Shown piece after piece: positions 30,934 to 42,389 of a stretch of 64,000 bases of DNA. The stretch is taken from contig OU452213.1 of the NCBI GenBank assembly GCA_911728435.2, positions 9,279,834 through 9,343,833 of the forward strand, read 5' to 3'. How positions within the stretch are numbered: position 1 is the first letter of the stretch; the number at the start of each line of letters is the position of its first letter. The notes under the pieces are model-generated. The model did no database searches. It saw nothing but the letters and a program-made list of their open reading frames with translations, and was not told the origin of the DNA. Position numbers and translations under genes: made by a program. This DNA comes from Apoderus coryli. Lineage: Eukaryota > Arthropoda > Insecta > Coleoptera > Attelabidae.

Positions 30934-33020
30934 CAGGGTGGTCCAACGAAAAGTTTGCACCTAGCTTTTCTCTTTTTTTTGTAGGCGAATGCGAAAATGC
31001 TCGGACACGTCGATTTTGCTTTTGAGGGGGACACATTTTAAACATATTTTTCGATCTGCGCCTTTAACCCCCTAGCGGGGGTGAGTAACAACCCTAAAAT
31101 TTTAAATGGAAAGAGGGGTCTAATGACATATCATTTGAAAGGACACAAAATTGTCTTTCTAATGATACCCTATTTGTCGAATTTTACTAAAACAGTTAAT
31201 ACGAAAACGACTTTAAAGACATTAAGCCGATAATTTTGGTATTAATGAGAAATACAAATAAGTTTTAATTATTACGACTGAAAACAACTACAATCATTTC
31301 TAAATTATTTACTTTGAAGAAAAACGGGATTTCAAAAACACTATCTTATTTATCAGAACTAAATTCCTCACTAATCGTTTGCGTTTTTTGTTGAAATAAA
31401 AACTGCAGATACGTGTAGGAAAAGAATTTACACCGTTTATTTTAGTCTTTTCATTGATTCAGTTTGGTTGCTTCTCAAGTTATTTTACTTTTACCGTACA
31501 AAATGATTTATTCCATTCTAGAACGAGTTGAAATTGTTAAACTTTATTTTCAAAATAATAGTAGTGCTAGACTTACGGCTCGCATATTTAATGAGAGACA
31601 TCCCGATAAAAATGTGAATGATGTGTACGTTGGCAAGTTAGTTAAAAAGTTTGTAGATACCGGATCTGTCTGTAATGTAAAACACCAGCCGCAGAAACCG
31701 ATCAGAAATGAAGCTGTGGAAGTCGCTGTTTTAGGGCATGTTGAAATGGATCATAGTCAAAGTACCCGTCAACTAGCTGAAGCCTCAGGTGTCTCCCGTT
31801 CGTCCATAATACGAATTTTAAAAGCGTACAAATTTCATCCGTACAAAATCAAATTAGTACAGGAACTAAATGAGGATGATCCTGATAGAAGGCTGCAATT
31901 TTGTGAAGCAATGAGCCAGCGTTTAATTGAAGATCCGCAATTATTATTTAACATTTGTTTTTCCGACGAATGCACATTTTATTTGAATGGAGCTGTAAAT
32001 AGGCACAATTGCCGTTACTGGGATGACAGTAACCCACATTTATTCCGTGAGGTTCATACCCAGTATCCTCAAAAAATAAACGTCTGGTGTGGCATATTAG
32101 GAAATCATATTATAGGACCACTTTTTATTCCTGGAAATTTAACTGGTGAAGTGTACCTAAACATGCTTGAAGACACAATTGATCCTTTAATAACACAAAT
32201 AATAGAAGATGACCAAAATCATACTGCTGATCGGCTTTATTTCCAGCAAGATGGAGCACCTCCGCACTATGTGGCTCCTGTAAGACAGTTCTTAGATGAC
32301 CGGTTCCCTGGACGGTGGATTGGAAGGAGGGGCCCAATTGAATGGCCTGCCAGGTCACCGGATTTATCGCCTTTAGACTTTTTTCTTTGGGGGCACTTAA
32401 AAAATAAATGTTTTGCCACGAAGCCCGAGTCCATAGAAGATCTTCGCCAACGCATTACAGAAGAGTGCAGAAACATAACACCTGATATGCTACAAAATGT
32501 TAGAAATAGATTTGAACAAAATCTGTATTATTGTATGGAATCAAATGGGTCACATTTTCAACATTTGTTAATGTAACGTTTTAATAAATCAATTTAACAG
32601 CTTGTTTACTTTTTTTACAAAGCAATGTTAAAACTAACAAACATTGGAATGTACTAACGATTGCAGGTGTTTTCACTCGCAATAATTAAAACTTATTTGT
32701 ATTTCTCATTAATACCAAAATTATCGGCTTAATGTCTTTAAAGTCGTTTTCGTATTAACTGTTTTAGTAAAATTCGACAAATAGGGTATCATTAGAAAGA
32801 CAATTTTGTGTCCTTTCAAATGATATGTCATTAGACCCCTCTTTCCATTTAAAATTTTAGGGTTGTTACTCACCCCCGCTAGGGGGTTAAAGGCGCAGAT
32901 CGAAAAATATGTTTAAAATGTGTCCCCCTCAAAAGCAAAATCGACGTGTCCGAGCATTTTCGCATTCGACTACAAAAAAAAGAGAAAAGCTAGGTGCAAA
33001 CTTTTCGTTGGACCACCCTG
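30934..33020 (+). mobile_element. intact DD41D mariner element with 340-bp TIRs
   Basis: Flanked by TA on both sides. The outer ends are CAGGGTGGTCCAACGAAAAG and its complement. The arms 30934-31274 and 32681-33020 are nearly identical (I saw only a mismatch in GTAGGCGAAT/GTAGTCGAAT and a run-length difference). The single gene inside is open. Long near-identical TIRs, an intact gene and insertion into another relic all point to recent transposition. Confidence 0.92.
31503..32576 (+). CDS. DD41D mariner (rosa-like) transposase
   Basis: The enzyme would cut the element's TIRs and insert it at TA. There are 357 residues from ATG 31503; a longer frame opens at a TTG (31464) but lacks an ATG. 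An N-terminal paired helix-turn-helix covers about residues 1-115 (ERVEIVKLYF, VSRSSIIRILKAYKFHPYK). Catalytic residues are D155 (CFSDECTF), D250 (YFQQDGAPPH) and D292 (SPDLSPLDFFLWG), with 41 residues between the last two, hence DD41D. The family WCG-like block is present (NVWCGILGNHIIGP). No stops or shifts. It could still be active. Confidence 0.92.
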   Translation: MIYSILERVEIVKLYFQNNSSARLTARIFNERHPDKNVNDVYVGKLVKKFVDTGSVCNVKHQPQKPIRNEAVEVAVLGHVEMDHSQSTRQLAEASGVSRSSIIRILKAYKFHPYKIKLVQELNEDDPDRRLQFCEAMSQRLIEDPQLLFNICFSDECTFYLNGAVNRHNCRYWDDSNPHLFREVHTQYPQKINVWCGILGNHIIGPLFIPGNLTGEVYLNMLEDTIDPLITQIIEDDQNHTADRLYFQQDGAPPHYVAPVRQFLDDRFPGRWIGRRGPIEWPARSPDLSPLDFFLWGHLKNKCFATKPESIEDLRQRITEECRNITPDMLQNVRNRFEQNLYYCMESNGSHFQHLLM

Positions 33021-33839
33021 TATATATTTTTTTGATATTGAGGCAAATTTTCCATGAATAGATTTTAGATATTACCAATAAGCGAAAGATTTTACTTTAC
33101 AATCAAATCAATAACTAATAAATGGTGCTAGCTTTATCACTCATAACAAATGCCAAATTAACAAATTTCGATAATAAAAATTGTAACGTAACAAGTGCCT
33201 TAAAACTAAACTCACAGATTTTTCCTTAATATCTAAAGGTAAAACGACAATAAATGAAAAGCTAGAAAGATAACTAGCTAATAACATTAATACCGACTTG
33301 TTCGAACTGAAATATGTAATTTAAAATAATGAAAGGAAAAACGTCAACTTTCGCCAAAATCTACTAGCAATTAATTTTTAAAACTAGCAACCTTTATCAA
33401 TATGTATTCTGCACACTGCACTGTGTAAAAACAATTCTCTATAAAAATACAAAAAAGTATATTTTTGCTTTAAAATAAATGCGTTCGTCCTTCGCGAATA
33501 TCTGACTAACCTTTAACATGCCGCAAATTAACGTTAACTCAAAAAAAGTCCAAACACTTCATTAGAAATCAACATAACATTCGGCAGTGACAGTTGGTAA
33601 CTGGTGAGGCAGAAATGCTGCAAATGATTTTAAGGAATGGTGTGCCAAATACAAAACGAACATCAACGCAAACAAAACATCTCAAATGCCAAAGGGATAT
33701 TTTCAAAGATCTATTCAATGCTAAACAGCCCTTGTAGGCTGAGCCAGAACCGAATTGAACCCTATTGCTCTTGGGGACGTAATGAGGAATAGGGCTCAGA
33801 TGATTCTTTAACATTTATTTCTTCTGCATCTGCGCAATT
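33021..33839. other. non-coding sequence
   Basis: Separates two parts of one old transposase relic, so it probably holds a further unrecognised insertion. An 81-codon minus frame (33569-33814) has no recognisable content. Confidence 0.4.
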
Positions 33840-34025
33840 TTAAGTTTTAAATCTTGGTTGTGTAAATGATCCATAATTAATAAGTTTTTCTTTTATCCTT
33901 CCGAATATGTTTCTATTGGGCTGTCTTCTTTCTGGGTATCGGTTGTAGTAGGTTTCAGATGCAGCATTAGCATCATTATTACATTGAATAAAGCATTGCA
34001 ACATATCAAATTTTTCGTAAGACAT
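33840..34025 (-). pseudogene. mariner-type transposase N-terminal fragment
   Basis: ATG 34025 opens MSYEKFDMLQCFIQCNNDAN, then YNRYPERRQP and IFGRIKEKLINYGSFTQ, a helix-turn-helix typical of the family. The 5' flank up to 34555 ends in a mariner-like terminus (CAGGGTGAAC on the minus strand). Confidence 0.7.
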
Positions 34026-34555
34026 TTCAGTTCCGTAATAAACTGATAATTAACGAATGCTTTAATTAATGAATGCTGACAATAATTATTATTTGACAAA
34101 TACATTAATAAATGACAGTATGTGTTATTTGACATTAATTGTTGTCAGTAAGACATGAGCCTACTTAAAATTTATTTTATTTGAAATATAATATGGTTTT
34201 TGTTTATTTTTATTAAGTTTTACTAAATATGTAGCTACCTGTCATACATTGTTGTAAAGGGAATCTACTGACGCTTCAATATATAGGGTGTTCCATTTAA
34301 GAAAACAAAGTTGAGAACGATATCTTGAACAATTGGACTTCGAAAAGCATCTTTGAGACGCCACTGCATTAAGCATCAAATTATCTCTAACTTTTATAAA
34401 AACACTTTTCCCATAACAACCGAAATATAAAGGAAAATCGTAAAACCGTACCATGAATAGTTTTCGAGATAGATATTTTCTACCAGTTATTACAACTTTC
34501 GACAGAGCCGCTTATTGCTGAATTTGGTGAAAAATGACGTTCTGTTCACCCTGTA

Positions 34556-35084
34556 TAGTTTTGAAATTAAAATGAAAAACAAAAACAATGACAGCATTAT
34601 AAGAAAAATACGTTTACATCTGTCAGTGGCTTGCGTCACATTTTATAAACACACTGCCTAATGCCTAGCCTAATTCAATAGTAGTAGGCTTTGAGTGATA
34701 AAATTATATGGCAAATCGCCAAATCTAGGGCGCTCTATTTTAGAATCCACGATGGCCACGGCACTCCCGATATATTAAAATATACATTGTGTATTATGTA
34801 GGTATATATTTAGCGAGGGAGTGAGTCAACTTATTCATGGTCTCAAAACTGCTTATTATACCGGGCGCCACGCATAAACGACTGCCAATTAGTCCATTCC
34901 ATCATAATGTAATCGCATTAAGTTTTTAATAAACATTATTAGGTAGGTATATCAGATATTACTGTCCAATAATATAACTAGGTATAATTACATCGGTAAT
35001 TAAAGTCAAAATAAATATATTATTCTCTAATTTTATCTAAATTGCAATCTGACTTTTACTAGACATGTTTGAAATCGGATATAC
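34556..35084. other. AT-rich non-coding sequence
   Basis: No gene, RNA or clear repeat seen. Confidence 0.5.
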
Positions 35085-36335
35085 ACTATTGGACAAAAGT
35101 AGAGCAACAAAGTGCTTTTATTTGAAAAACTAATTAAATATTATTGTAATCCCCAGTTAATTTTAATGAAATATTATTTCCAATATTAGTAATATTTCAC
35201 AATATTTTGGTACACTTTAAACGAAATACAGGTACAGAGATATTTATAATTATAAAGATCGAAGAAATGAAGTGCGACAAAAGTAAAGCAACAAATTGTG
35301 TCAACAGTATTTTATTTTACATATTACGATAAAAAAACACTAAACACATTTAATAATTAAAATAGCTAGAAGTATTATGTTAATAATTAATAGAACATCC
35401 ATTATTATTTATTATTTGCCAGCGACGTCGCAGCATTGAAGCAATGAATTTTTGAGCAGTATTTTCGGAAAGGTTTTCCCAAACTCCATTGATTTTATTT
35501 ACCAATGATGGTTTATTTCTGAATACTTGTGTACGAATTCCACGCTGAACTTCTTCACATAGATTTTAAATAAAATCAAAGGTCTGAGGATATAGTGCCG
35601 CCCACTCCAAAACCAGAACATTATTTTCTTGAAACCACTCTTAAACAATTCGGAAGTGTTTTGGATCGTTATCCTATTAAAAAATAAAATGCAACGGCAT
35701 TTCCCACTGTCTTTACCTGTGGGTGTAACGTATTTGGGATGAAATCTTAGATTGATTGGCCTTCTTATATGCTTCATTCTATCATAATTAAAAATTTTAT
35801 AACGCGTTTCATCGCTAAATAACACTTTTTCCCAATCGTCTAGTGTCCAATTTAAATGTTCACGTGCAAATTCAAGCCTAGTCACTCCATTTCTTGCCGA
35901 AATAAGCGGCTTTTTAGCCGAGCGTCTACTAAATAACTTTGCGTCTACCAACCTTCTTTGAACTGTCCGTGGCCTATCCTCAATTTCGGAAATTTCAGCG
36001 ATTATTCTAGGTGCAGACATCCAAGGATCGTTTTGGGAAATTCTTTTAAGGCGTCTGTCTGTCCTAGTTGTTGTTTTTCTCGAGCTTGCCAATTTCGGTA
36101 TATTCTGTAAATGTCCCCTTTCATTGTAACTTGAAATTATTTTGGATACGCTGTCTCTGGGTAAAAACAAACAGTCTTGCAATGGGGCTTGTATTGTACC
36201 TTACAAGTGTGCAATCACTACTCTCTGTTTTAATTCTGTCGAAATTGGAATATTTCTTGGCATGATTAACCTTGTAGCTCTAACCGTTTCCAAGATAGCA
36301 ATGCATGTAAGCCAAATTTGGGACACACTGTATAA
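35085..36335 (-). mobile_element. Tc1-type transposon relic
   Basis: The minus frame 35499-36182 carries a Tc1 transposase: SVSKIISSYNERGHLQNIPK, TTRTDRRLKRISQNDPWMSA, FAREHLNWTLDDWEKVLFSD (first catalytic D) and RRPINLRFHPKY. After an internal deletion it resumes in another frame (KHFRIV, EWFQENNVLVLEWAALYP, NLCEEVQRGIRTQ), matching the end of the DD34E domain. The middle of the catalytic domain, including the second aspartate, is missing. The left end near 35085 (ACACTATTGGACAAAAG) looks Tc1-like; the right end is uncertain. Confidence 0.75.
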
Positions 36336-36599
36336 TGATATATTATGGTACTGATATTTATCACTATTTAGATATTTTTATTTTACCGCAATACTATTAC
36401 TTATTTGATTTCTAAATGGCATGCATATACTGTTAAGTCCTTTTTTATTAACATTTAACAGCAATACAGATGCTCTTAAATATACTATGGGTAAACAATA
36501 ATTATTTAAAGTAATACTCTAGTTCTTAATGCACACAGTTCAAATGATACATAATATACTAGTACAACTGACTGCATAGCATTGTAGTACCTAATTAAG

Positions 36600-36680
36600 A
36601 AATAAAAAAATAAAATAAAGCAGCGACCGGGATTTGAACTCGCGACCTCCATATTCAATTCCACCCTATTTAACACCCCG
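36600..36680 (-). other. tRNA-like sequence (pseudo-tRNA or SINE head)
   Basis: Minus strand: a B box GAGTTCAAATCCC with a T-stem-like CGCGA/TCGCT context, a variable loop, and an anticodon-like loop around TTGAATA. There is no intact D arm or acceptor stem. Confidence 0.3.
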
Positions 36681-36763
36681 CTAAATAAATTTATTATAAA
36701 CCTCTATATAGTGAAAGACCAAAATGTCGATCGAAATTGCACTATAGAGAGATTTTCACTATA

Positions 36764-38410
36764 CAGGGTGATTCATTATGGTTGCAACAAACGAAAACTG
36801 GAGTTTCCTGAAAACAGTTCAAGCATTTTTTGCCATTGAACCCATGTCCGCAAATGCTTCGTTAAGGAGATACAGGGTGTCCAAATTTAGTTGTCAAATT
36901 AACTTTTTTGTTCATTTCTCAAAAACTAGCTAACCGATTTTGACAAAATTTTACATGCATTTAAGGACAGATAACCTAAAATATTCTGAATTATTTTGGC
37001 TTTAATTAACTGTTCATTGGCGTAGACATAGGGGGCATTTGAATAAATTTTACACATAAATTAGTTAAACAAGCTTCATTATTTTAAATTATTACTTTTT
37101 TAAAAAGAGCAACTTATAAGCTACAAAAAAGTTAATTACGTCGATGTTGTGGTTTCTACCATTTTTATGGAAACTGATAAGTTGCAAGTTAATGGTAGAT
37201 TTAAATCAAAATAACGTTTACCAGAAATCAAAACGTTCTTGAAAATTTCGCGGCCTAATAGCACGAGGGTTGTTTAAAGACTATACATGTTCATTATGGT
37301 TTGTATTTATGCCATCTCTATTAAACGTTGGTTCATCTGACCAGAGCACTTTCTCTAAAAATCTTTCATCTTTTTGATGCTTACTAAGAACCCAATTACA
37401 AAATAGTAGGTTCCTTTGACGGTCTCCAGGATGTAGGGCCTGGACATCTTGATGATGATAGAGATAGAGCATTTCTCGATTTAATAGTCTCCAAACAGTT
37501 GTTCGAGGTAATGCCCATTGAGTTGGAATTCTTCTAATGCTTATTTTCGGATCGTCTAAAACTAAATCCACTATGTTTTCTTTAGTTTGAATATTTAGAC
37601 GATGCGGTCGTTTGTTAACTCTAGGTAAAATGCTTCCTATCGTTCTAAGCCCGTGAAATGTAGTCGTCCATGTTTTGTAAAATGGATGACGTCTATTAGG
37701 ATAACTAATTTGGTATTCTCTGGCCGCTGTTTTTGCATTTGCATTACACAAACATATTCTTCAATTAAAAAACTCATTTTAATTTAGAAAAAAACATTCG
37801 CAATATTAAAAACAACTACGAAATAATAAAACAATTTTAACTAATTTAAATTTGTTGCGGTCAAAGTTTTTTTTTATTGTTGCGGCATTCGTTTTCCATG
37901 GCAACTTTGATTTTTCATTTGGTTTTCTGGTAAACGTTATTTTGAATTAAATCTACCATTAACTTGCAATTTATCGGTTTCCATAAAAATGGTAAAAATC
38001 ACCACATCGACGTAATTAACTTTTTTGTAGCTTACAAGTTGCTCTTTTTAAAAAAGTAATAATTTAAAATAATGAGGCTTGTCAAAGCTGTCTTTAATTA
38101 ATTTATGTGTAAAATTTACCCAAATGCCCCTTATATCTACGCCAATGAACAGTTAATGAAAGCCAAAATAATGCAGATTATTTTAGGTTATCGGTCCCCA
38201 AATGCATGTAAAATTTTGTCGAAATCGGTTAGCTAGTTTTTGAGAAATGAACAAGATAGTTAATTTGACTACTAAATTTGGACACCCTGTACCTCGATAA
38301 CGAAGCATGTCCGCAAATGCTTCGTTATCGAGGTTCAATGGCAAAAAATGCTTAAATCACCTTCAGCAATCTCCAGTTTTCGTTTGCTGCAACCATAATG
38401 AATCACCCTG
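36764..38410 (-). mobile_element. mariner-type element with about 480-bp TIRs and a half transposase
   Basis: Flanked by TA. The ends CAGGGTGATTCATTATGGTT and its complement form arms 36764-37250 and about 37925-38410. Each arm also contains an internal ACAGGGTGTCC motif like another mariner end. The core holds only an N-terminal transposase portion. Confidence 0.85.
37281..37800 (-). pseudogene. mariner-type transposase, N-terminal half
   Basis: The frame 37281-37751 reads AAREYQISYPNRRHP, SIRRIPTQWALPRTTVWRLL, CNWVLSKHQKDERF and VLWSDEPTFNRDG; the WSDE region holds the first catalytic aspartate. The rest of the catalytic domain is deleted up to the right-hand TIR, and the first residues (MSFLIEEYV) are one frame away. 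It cannot be autonomous. Confidence 0.75.
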
Positions 38411-39279
38411 TATAAAGAAAATATGAACAAGCTACAAAAAAAATCGTAAAATTGAATTATAAAAGATTTTATTAGGACATAAAATTTTGAATATTGCCAA
38501 ATCGATACTAGGTAAGTCCTAAGGCCTCGTTCTTGTATTCATTTTATTTTTAATTTTATTCTCCATATCTGCCTACGGTCCATTTTTCTCGTGAGCTTTA
38601 AGTTTACACAAAACAGCATCTGTAAATAGTATAAACATTTCGCCTTCTCTATATTATATCCTATTAATGAATTCCTAACAATTTTTAAACGTTTGTTTTT
38701 CTACATTAAAAATTTCAACGTAAAATTAATGCCTAAACAATTATTTTGAAGAATTGCATCGTTCCTCAATACCAATTTGTTGATTGTCGGTGTTAAATCA
38801 GAATTTTTCAGTCACACCTATATTTACTTCGTACATATCTACCTATTCAGATTGTGTTGCCAGATACTTAAATTCAATGAAATATTATGCATAACTCATT
38901 ATTTATAAATAAAATCATGTACACATATTGAATATTGATATAATTCTTTGTATTAGTCTATAGAGTCAACGTGCTTTATTCAAAATAATTACATTAGAAG
39001 AAATTTTACAAGTATACAGATATGATACGAAGCAAAACTTGGAGACGTTTTAACATGAAAATTTCGCTCGTTGCAAGTTTGTCGCTTATTATTCGGACGC
39101 GTGTCGCGCAGTATTGCTAGTTACTTTATTTACCTTATGAACTCTATGGTTGCTAGTGTCATAATATTAAAAAATACATCATGATGTATTTTGAAGGTCC
39201 TCGGCTCTGTTATTTAAGAAATAAAGCAAAAAGAATTATAAAAAACAAAAGGAAAAGTATGGAAGCAAGTCAATATTTT
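38411..39279. other. AT-rich non-coding sequence
   Basis: No gene or defined repeat seen. Confidence 0.5.
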
Positions 39280-41395
39280 TAAATATGCCAAATCCAACCA
39301 GATTTGCTGGTGATGATATTCTGTTTCCATTAAAAGTTAATAAACCCACATTGCTTGAAACTGTGATAACAGAAGGCTTCAAAATAGATGAAGAGTTATT
39401 CTTGACGATTTATTTTGGCTAGATATAGCTGTAGAATTATTAAAGCCTATGGCCAGGGGGATAAAAGTTCTAGACGGAGATTCCCCGAATTTATCCCTCG
39501 TACCAAGAGTGTTAATAGACATATAGCTTCAAACCACGAGGAGTGCCTAGATTGCATTGATGTAATAAAACAAGTCCCAAGTCATCTTAGCTTGTCCACG
39601 GATGAAATACCTAATTGCTAATGCAGCTTTGTACAAATAAAAAAAATGGCTTCAAAAGGATTGTGATTCAGTGTCATGGTGGCAAGCTCTTTGTAAAAAA
39701 CAACCAATGCAACCAATAGCATCCCGATGCCGTCAATTAATTCCAGCATCGTCTGGTTCAGAAAGAAATTGGTCTATATTTGAATCGATTCATACCAGGG
39801 TTGCCTTTTATATTTCGGCATTAGAGAACAAAAACAAATTTTAATCATCGAAAATCACTTTATTGTTTTTCAAAATATTCCCCATGAAGATCTATACACT
39901 TTTGCATGCGTTTGAACCAATTGTTGAAGCACTTTTGCCACTCTATTGAGGTATCTCCAAAACATGCATTCTGAATTCAGCAACTGCTTCTTCAGGTGTC
40001 GAAAAACGTTGACCTCTCAGTTTGTTTTTTACGTACGGGAATAAAAAGAAGTCATTCGGTGCCAAGTCAGGACTATACGGTGGATGACTCATCAAGTAGA
40101 TGTTTTGGGTGCTCAAAAATGTAGTTGCTTGAGCCGATGTATGAGACTCCGCTCATTGTTGTGGTGAAGAGTGATCCGTCTTCGGCGGTTGGTTTTCCTG
40201 ATTTCTTGGAAGACAACTGGCAAACAAATGATTGTGTCCCACTCAGAATTGACTGTTCTGCGTTGTTCAAGTGGTACGGTTGCGACATGTCCAGTTTTTC
40301 CGAAAAAACAGGCGACCATTTGCTTGGAAGTGCTTCGTGCGTGAACACCTTTTGTTGGAATTGGCTCATCTTGAAACACCCATACAGTCGACTGCTGTTT
40401 ACTTTCGGGCTCATATACGCGTAAAACCACGATTCATCACCTGTCAGGATGTCATAGACGTGTTTCGAAGCACCGCGATCGTATTTTTCGAGCATTTCTT
40501 TCGACCAATCGCCACAAGCTTTTTTTTTGAGCGATTGACAAATTGTGTGGGATCTAACCCGAACAAATTTTTTTGACAGTCAAATGTTTATGCAATATAG
40601 AACTGGTCCCACTAATGCCTAAGGTTGTCTCAATCTCTTGATAAGTCACATGACGATCTTGCAATATCAGCTCGCGCACAGCATCAATGGTTTTCGGAAC
40701 AACAACTGATTTTGTACGACCTTCACTTGGAGTGAACTAGGACCACGATTGAATTCACCATACCATCGATAAACACTGGTCTTTGATGGAGCTTCGGCGC
40801 CAAAAATTCAAATTAAGTTCATCCATGCACTGTTGCTGAGTTAATGTTGTTAATGCGAAATAGATTGGCAACCAAAAGGGTGGAAAAGCTGGTCGCAGTT
40901 AAAAGTAACCTTCATCTTTTAGACCATAAAATTGGCAACAAGAATAACCGTTCCACCAAGGATATAATGTATTATCGACAAATAGGACCTGCATCCTTAG
41001 ACATCAATTATGATGATGATAGTCAATTAATTTGGCAATATATTCCGGATCGTGCCCAAGAAAATTCAACTGACGAAGAAACGCAGTCTTCCGACAGTGA
41101 GGGTGAGACTGATTATGAAGATTGATTATCAAAAATTGAAGATCTTTTTTAATGTTTAGAAGTTTTTTTAAATTGTTTTATAAGAACGTTTTATTTTTTA
41201 TATTTTACAAGAATATTTTGTTACTTTAGTATTTTTTTATAATAAACACCTTAAAATTAATAAAAACCCATAAAAGAGAAAATGTTCAAAATTTTGGGTT
41301 TTTTCAAAGGCTTCGTAAAAAACCGAAAAAGATCCGGTTTTTTTTTTCGGAAAAGAACCGGTTTTTTCCGGGGTGTTAAAACACTACTTTGACCT
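39280..41395 (+). mobile_element. hAT element relic interrupted by a mariner
   Basis: Plus-strand hAT transposase pieces lie on both sides of the mariner at 39795-40838. Left: WWQALCKKQPMQPIA, then SGSERNWSIFESIHT (39680-39795). Right: RNRLATKRVEKLVAVKSNLH with an acidic end QSSDSEGETDYED (40850-41125). These two join into the C-terminal dimerisation domain of hAT transposases. The N-terminal half is largely lost. A possible end (AACCGGTTTTTTCCGGGGTG) lies near 41365. Confidence 0.7.
39795..40838 (-). mobile_element. mariner (DD34D) relic
   Basis: Minus-strand transposase in several frames: SKTSVYRWYGEFNRGPS at the N-terminal end, EKYDRGASKHVYDILTGDES (first D), then STVWVFQDEPIPTK, ITLHHNNERSL (second catalytic position, D changed to N) and PPYSPDLAPNDFFLFPYVKN (third D), with WFKRMQKCIDLHGEYFEK at the end. 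Spacing is DD34D. The left end CAGGGTTGCCTTTTATATTT is recognisable; the opposite end appears truncated. Dead by frameshifts and by the D-to-N change. Confidence 0.85.
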
Positions 41396-42389
41396 TGACT
41401 ACGTTCAACGTACGTCAACTAATGATGCTATTTATTTACCATTACGCTCGTTTCTTACTCCAGAGGACACTAATTCATTAGCCCCAGTCGATATCAATAT
41501 TCGACACCTATGAACAACATTATTTGAATAGTTTTGGATGCGACTAATTCATTAAAAGCGCATTATTGGTTCGGACAGCATTCCACATTCCATTGCTTGT
41601 CGTCCAGATGTATGCATTGGATTTATGTGGATCCTTTGCTATAGTGATAAAGCAAATAAAGGACTAATGAAAATGTACAAAAATACTCTAATGACTAATC
41701 AAATAATCAATTATTGCAGAAAATGACAAGAAACCCACTCAAGTACGTATGCTTTGGAATTCTCTTTTATTTGGCCATGTTATTGCTTAGACAAAACCCT
41801 TACTTACTTAGGTATCTACCCTTTAATAATTACTAACCCCGGAAAATCTAAAACATATGCGAAGATTTTACAACCGTATGTTTTTCCCTACAAGCAATTC
41901 ATAAATAATAAACCTACACAAAAATGTAAGTATATTATATTCGGCCTTGACAAGCCTTAAGATAGATGTAATACACAAAATCTTAACTCTTACCAGATGG
42001 TGTGTAGGTCCTACTGATTTGCCGAAAATTTTTCTTTTAGTGTTTTATTTTTGTCACGACAAAAAAAAAAAAATCGGTAAGTAAATAAAAATAATGTCAA
42101 CGATATACCATGCAGTTGTATATTTAAAAAGTTTACCGCACATTCTCCGTCCGTCCATTTAAAATTCAAGACACGTGTGTAACATAAGGTGCATTTCAAC
42201 TGTTTTTCGTTTCTTTTCTACTACTGAGAAAAAGGACTTTTTTGCCGCTGTACTCTGCCTCGATTAAGCAGTGGCATTCCTACCTACTGTGAAAAGGGGT
42301 TTATATAAAAAGTTCTAAATTAAAATGCTTATAGAAATTTCTATATATACTGTAGAAGGTTTATTACTGTTGCGTTCTAGTATTTAGCA
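41396..42389. other. AT-rich non-coding sequence
   Basis: No gene seen. Confidence 0.5.

Larger units (their letters stand above)
26327..34555. mobile_element. interval bounded by inverted mariner-type ends
   Basis: The left border (26327, TACAGGGCGA) and right border (34555, TACAGGGTGAAC on the minus strand) each start a roughly 500-bp segment ending in a transposase N-terminus: plus strand 28315-28470 on the left, minus strand 33840-34025 on the right. The segments share sequence in inverted orientation, including the blocks CCTTTATATTTCGG and GTTAGAGATAATTTGATGC. Between them lie Myb/SANT, piggyBac, transposase and DD41D sequences. It may be a composite unit, or two inward-facing relics. 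Confidence 0.45.

Noticed and set aside
31464..31502. Upstream extension of the DD41D transposase frame
   Set aside because: It would start at TTG; the first ATG at 31503 gives the usual family N-terminus.
40125..40576. Plus-strand open frames of about 100 codons
   Set aside because: Antisense shadows of the mariner transposase on the minus strand.
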